Position numbers and translations under genes: made by a program
Source: Misgurnus anguillicaudatus
Lineage: Eukaryota > Chordata > Actinopteri > Cypriniformes > Cobitidae
Assembly (NCBI RefSeq): GCF_027580225.2
Contig: NC_073359.2
Location: forward strand, 8,422,001 to 8,486,000
DNA: 64,000 nucleotides
Reading direction: 5' to 3'
Notes under the pieces: generated by a model
Told to the model about the DNA's origin: nothing
Seen by the model: the letters and a program-made list of their open reading frames with translations, nothing else
Database searches by the model: none
Shown here: piece by piece, positions 59,520 to 64,000 of the stretch
How the letters are laid out: each line of letters begins with the position of its first letter
Position numbering within the stretch: position 1 is the stretch's first letter

Positions 59520-60475
59520 AATGATTACATAAGTCACATTTTGCAAGTTTTTTTCACTAATTCCATTCAAAAAGTGAAATTTGTTTATTATATTCATTCA
59601 TTACACACAGACTGATATATTTCAATTTTTTATTTCTTTTAATATTGATGATTATAACTGACAACTAAGGAAAATCCCAAATTCAGTATCTCAGAAAATT
59701 AGAATATTAGAATATTTCCAATACAAAGAAAGAATATTTAGAAATCTTGGTCAACGGAAAAGTATGAGCATGTACTGCACTCAATACTAGGTTGCGGCTC
59801 TTTTTGCCTGAATTACTGCAGTGATGCGGTGTGGCATGGAGTCAATCAGTCTGTGGTACTGCTTAGGTGTTATGAGAGCCCAGGTTGCTCTGATAGTGGG
59901 CTTCAGCTCTTCACATTGGGGTTAATTTTAGGCGAGTTTGCTGGGTACCATGGTCCTTAAACCAGGTACTGGTAGCTTTGGCACTGTGTGCAGGTACCAA
60001 GTCCTGTTGGAAAATGAAATCTGCATCTCCATAAAGTTGGTCAGCAGCAGAAAGCATGACGTGCTATGAAACTTCCTGCTATACGACTGCGTTGACCTTG
60101 GACCTCAGAACACACAGTGGACCAACGCCAGCAGATGACATGGCACCACAAACCATCACCAACTGTGGAAACTTTACACTGGACCTCAAACAAACTGGAT
60201 TGTGTGCCTCTCCTCTCTTCCTCCAGACTGATTTCCAAAGGAAATACTTTCATCACAGAACATAACTTTGGACCACTCAGAAGCAGTTTAGTCCTTTTTG
60301 TCTCTGAGACGCTTCTGACGCTGTTTGTTATTCAAGAGTGGCTTAACACAAGGAATGCGACAGCTGAAACCCATGTCTTTAATAAGTCTGTGCGTAGTGG
60401 TTCTTGAAGCACTGGCTCCAGATGCAGTCCACTCCATATAAACCTCCCCCACATTTTTAATGGGTTTTGTTTTTC
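59520..60475 (-). pseudogene. Tc1-like transposase relic (first part)
   Basis: On the - strand broken frames give TTTHRLIKDMGFSCRIP, then WSKVMFCDES (first catalytic Asp region), LHTVPKLP-like decay of the second Asp region, and PTIRATWALITPKQYHRL with MPHRITAVIQAK. These are Tc1 C-terminal motifs. Many stops are present. The 59520-59700 part holds the AT-rich terminal region of the element. The coding part is split by the insertion at 60476. Confidence 0.75.
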
Positions 60476-60677
60476 TGTCACAGGTGACGGTTTGTGAGGG
60501 CGGAACCAAAAGTGTGGAAGACGGGTTCCGCCCGACGACGGTTCCGCCCGGACGTTTTACTCTGAACACCGGAATTTCCGGGGTTTCCCCGAAGACGAAA
60601 TCAAGCCTGATTTCGCCCAGGTGAGGATAATTTACACAGCGGTTGCTGATAGGCTGATGAGGAGAAGAGGTAGAGGA

Positions 60678-60683
60678 TATAAA
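60678..60683 (+). promoter_or_regulatory. Putative TATA box
   Basis: TATAAA near the start of the TG...CA element, in GC-rich surroundings. Confidence 0.45.
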
Positions 60684-61739
60684 GACCTTTGAAAACATCA
60701 AACGGGGTGCTTGTTGTGTACCTTGTGTACGCTGTGTTGCTGCTTTGCAGACGGACTACGCTGGTCTGATCGTTCTCCTGGGGAAGAGAGAAAAGGAAAG
60801 TCAGCTGGGCGAAGGAATACTGGGTGATTTCACTCGTGAGTGAGCGGATACAGAGCTATTGAGTTTGCAGATACAGGAAAACTATTGACAACGAAGAGTG
60901 AGTAACAGTTGTAGTACTTCTCTGTGTAATACTCGGAAGAAGAGTTGCTTGGTGTGTGTTTTCTTGTGTTTGAGGTCCCTGGCCCCACTGGAGAGGGAAG
61001 CGTGGGCAAGCCGCGGGTTGACCGGAAACATGGACGAGATATTTGGTAAGAAGCGCCGTTTACTAATAGAGCAGTGGCCCTGCGGGAAAAGGAAACGTGG
61101 GTGAGCCAGAGAAGTGATTAACAACACGCCGGGGCTGTGAATAACCTACATCTTACCCTCATCGGTGGCCTAACTATCGCCCAACTATCCTCTCGAGGGA
61201 GTAGAAGCAAATTGGCTAGGTCGATTAAGAATCACGTGAAGTGTGTACAAGAGTGCTGTGGGTGAGATTCACGTCAAAATGGTGTTTATTCTATGCTTGC
61301 TGTGTGTATGCTGTGCTTGTAGCGACCAAACTGCCCAGCCTCGGACGAGTCGCGAGATGACGACATCTGTTGTGGCCTGAGCCATACGGAGAGAGGGGAA
61401 AACTAAGTCTTTGGCCCCGGGTGTGTCAACGAGAGCTTCACTCCTCTAAAGAGCAGACAGTGGTGAATAGGAGTGAGTATTGTAGAAAGTGCACCGTGCG
61501 GATTGAGGATCATAGCTGTTGTGTACTGACCTTTCCAACAGAAGCTCGTGGTGTGCGGAGCCTCGACGAAAGTTCGCCCCAACTCGTGACCCTGGTCGTG
61601 GAAACAGGAGGGGGAGTTCGGGAAGCGTTCGGCTCCGTGCCACTGGACCCATCAGTCCCTACGACGCCCGGAAAGCTTGAGTGGACGGGTGAAGGAATAC
61701 GGTGCACCAACGCGGTAGCGTACGTCCACTGTCTGTGAG

Positions 61740-62700
61740 TGAGTGTGAAGATCCCCAGTGCTGTGAGTAACTCAACCTGTGTAGTAACATTTGACCTGTG
61801 CTTATAGCAATCACTTACCTGTGTTCCAGCGAAGGCTCTGTGTAAACGAAGATCCCCAGTGCTGTGAGTAGTCCATCCTGTGTAGAGATATTGACCTGTG
61901 CTTATAGCAATCACTTACCTGTGTTCCAGCGAAGGCTCTGTGTAAACGAAGATCCCCAGTGCTGTGAGTAACTCATCCTGTGTAGAGATACTGACCTGTG
62001 CTTATAGCAATCACTTACCTGTGTTCCAGCGAATGCTCTGTGTAAACGAAGATCCCCAGTGCTGTGAGTAATCCATCCTGTGTAGAGATATTGACCTGTG
62101 CTTATAGCAATCACTTACCTGTGTTCCAGCGAAGGCTCTGTGTAAACGAAGATCCCCAGTGCTGTGAGTAACTCATCCTGTGTAGAGATATTGACCTGTG
62201 CTTATAGCAACCACTTACCTGTGTTCCAGCGAATGCTCTGTGTAAACGAAGATCCCCAGTGCTGTGAGTAACTCATCCTGTGTAGTGATATTGACCTGTG
62301 CTTAAAAGCAATCACTCACCTGTGTTCCAGCGAATGCTCTGTGCGAACGAAGATCCCTAGTGCTGTGAGTAACTATCCTGTGGAGTGAAATTGACCTGTG
62401 TCTGAAGATATCACTTACCTGTGTTCCAGTGGATGCTCCGTGTAAACCAAGATCCCCGGTACTGGAAGGCCCTGTGAGAACCAAGACCCCCAGCGCCGTG
62501 AGTAACTGACCTTTGTGTAGTGACACTTACCTGGGTTCGCAGCAACCCCTATCTGTATTCCAGTGCACGCTTGGTGGGAACGAAGACCCCCAGTGCCGTG
62601 AGTAACTTACCTTGGTGTGGTGACATCTACCGGGAAATGTGGTAACTGCCTACCTGGTGCCAGCGAGTGCTCTGTGGTGTCCGAAGCCCCCGTACCGTGA
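61740..62700 (+). repeat. 100-bp tandem array of exon-like units
   Basis: GATCCCCAGTGCTGTGAG recurs at 61750, 61851, 61951, 62051, 62151 and 62251, then more diverged to about 62700. Most units have TGTGTTCCAG, a 34-base segment (for example 61830-61863, 61930-61963, 62030-62063) and GTGAGT. Stronger acceptor-like sites follow at about 62741 and 62863. Confidence 0.88.
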
Positions 62701-63019
62701 GTTGTCTCCCTGAACGCCTCGCTAACGATTCTCTGTTTCCAGGGTCTAAAGAGCAACGTACCTAAGGCACTGAAGAGAGAGAGAGAAAACGAAGAGTTAG
62801 AGAAGTAGTGACCCGTAACAAAGTACAGCTGGATAATTCTTGTTTGATTCTGCCTCCAGGAAGAAGCGGAGCGCGCCACGGATTCTAGGACCAGAGCCCC
62901 ACAGGAGCCCCTGTCCCCAGTCCTTGTCGCAAGTGGCCCTGGAGGCGAGAAAAAGCCACATCAGTTTTAATTTGCCTTTCCCCTTTCCCCTTTCCCCTTT
63001 TTTCCTTTTTAAATATTTA

Positions 63020-63025
63020 AATAAA
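63020..63025 (+). terminator. Putative poly(A) signal
   Basis: AATAAA after a pyrimidine-rich run, about 125 bases before the element end. Confidence 0.5.
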
Positions 63026-63153
63026 GTTTATTTTAAACGTAGTTACTCGTCTGTCTGGTCATTGGGGTGGTCTTGGGAAACTCCTCGAGGTGGAAGAGTT
63101 GAGAGGGGCGTGACCTTTAGTTTATTCGGGTCCGCCCCCGGCCGTGACATTTC

Positions 63154-63230
63154 TACCAAATCTTTTCCTTCCCTTCGCCTCACTGTTAATGTGCTTAGAT
63201 ACATAGCTCTGTGAACAGCCAGCCTCTTTT
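63154..63230 (-). mobile_element. Tc1-like relic (second part)
   Basis: Continues the Tc1 text interrupted at 60475 (TTTTCCTTCCCTTCGCCTC, also at about 47250). Confidence 0.6.
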
Positions 63231-63586
63231 GCAATAACCTCAATAAGCTCTGCAAAGCAGTGGGGATACAGTGCATTGTATAACAGCTAAGGAGGTTTGA
63301 GGCACTCCGGTGGCTTCACAATTGTGACATCATGTGCAATACAGTTATTTATACGTATAGTTCAGTGGTGGGACTGCTTACTGTACGCAGTTCCCACAGT
63401 AAAAGAGGAACTGCTTAGCAACAAGGCAATTGCCACCCCAGACGAAGTCCTTGCTACCCCTGTTGCCACCCCGCTGAAAACATTACTTTGTTTGATTTTT
63501 ACGAACATTTCTCAAATCTCCCAGCGGACGTGAATGCATCCTTACGCAGCATGCACAAGCGTGTTGTTGCTGCTATCTTTTCATTA

Positions 63587-63756
63587 CGCTTGTTCGACTT
63601 CATGCGACGCCGCAAGAACCGACTGCCGGATGACGTCAAAGATCCGCGAGAGCGATTTAAAAGCAAACTCCTCCATATGATTTTGTGAATCGCTCTCACG
63701 GTACTTTGACGTAATGCAGCTGTCTATTCTCACGCCGCCGCATGACGTCGAACAAG
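63587..63756. repeat. Imperfect inverted repeat
   Basis: Arms such as GCTTGTTCGACTTCATGCG against CGCATGACGTCGAACAAGC surround a short spacer, suggesting a decayed MITE. The remainder, 63231-63586 and 63757-64000, shows no supported gene. Confidence 0.7.
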
Positions 63757-64000
63757 CCTATTGGTTAAGCTGACACGCAGCTCCTTCGTGCTCCAAAACA
63801 TAACGCGCCAGCACGCACAGGATCGATGAAGAGCGTTTTGCTGGTATGTACGGCTTTTATTGGTATTAAATTAAACGAAGTACTGTTTTAACGGGAAGGA
63901 AGACATTGCACTGTAGTGCTTAGCATTAATACTTCAATGAGCATTACTAGTCTTGTGAAACTGACTAATACTGTGAAGATGCTTAAAACAATAAAAAAAC

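Larger units (their letters stand above)
60476..63149 (+). mobile_element. TG...CA element with 4-bp duplication (solo-LTR-like)
   Basis: Begins TGTCAC and ends GTGACA, flanked by TTTC (60472-60475, 63150-63153); the Tc1 text resumes on both sides. It has a TATAAA at 60678-60683 and AATAAA at 63020-63025, and splice-like signals between them. No second LTR or coding region was found, so a long solo LTR or a non-autonomous LTR-type element is the best reading. Confidence 0.65.

Noticed and set aside
61370..61738. 122-codon frame inside the TG...CA element
   Set aside because: No recognisable domain; it overlaps splice-like signals and probably lies in non-coding leader sequence.
61740..62700. 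CRISPR-like array
   Set aside because: The units are nearly uniform direct repeats without unique spacers, and the genome is vertebrate.

Overview
The window looks like teleost nuclear DNA, most likely a cyprinid. The genes are split by short GT-AG introns, and they belong to fish-type immune receptor families. Dense DNA transposons, tRNA-type SINEs and AT/TG microsatellites surround them. Species is inferred from family resemblance only.

Bases 1-51,300 hold a tandem array of Ig-superfamily receptor genes on the + strand, resembling the fish CD22/Siglec-like family. Each gene has a 52-nt leader exon, four Ig-type exons (here D1, C2, D3, D4), a transmembrane exon and tail exons. Copy A (1-3068) is cut by the window start and damaged. 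Copy B (11933-20583) and copy D (40018-44602) are open throughout and end in tails with two ITIM-like motifs. Copy C (32769-35102) is open throughout and carries a different transmembrane exon and a short tail ending in Tyr-Val-Asn. A transmembrane-exon relic (21850-22347), a lone leader exon (37280-37331) and a broken copy E (about 47827-51300) are further remains. Conserved blocks precede the leader exons. The array therefore looks like a set of paired inhibitory and non-ITIM receptors.

Bases 53,504-59,384 hold two type II C-type lectin genes on the - strand with matching five-exon structures. The first (234 aa) keeps EPN and WND sugar/calcium motifs. The second (258 aa) keeps EPN but has WAD.

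The rest is mostly mobile DNA: a LINE with endonuclease and reverse transcriptase remains (3705-7743), scattered endogenous retrovirus pieces (about 9100-10572), an LTR element with a gag relic and a 30-bp minisatellite (13963-20081), a Ty3/Gypsy element with 282-283-bp LTRs (22419-30578), hAT-type, TTAA-type and PIF/Harbinger-type elements, a Tc1-like relic, and a TG...CA element carrying a 100-bp tandem array of exon-like units (60476-63149). Paralogous copies provide empty sites that fix the ends and target duplications of several insertions. At 13963-20081 the insertions are stacked: receptor intron, SINE, LTR element, TTAA element, hAT element.

All exon models come from reading splice signals and phases by eye. 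No alignment or database search was run.
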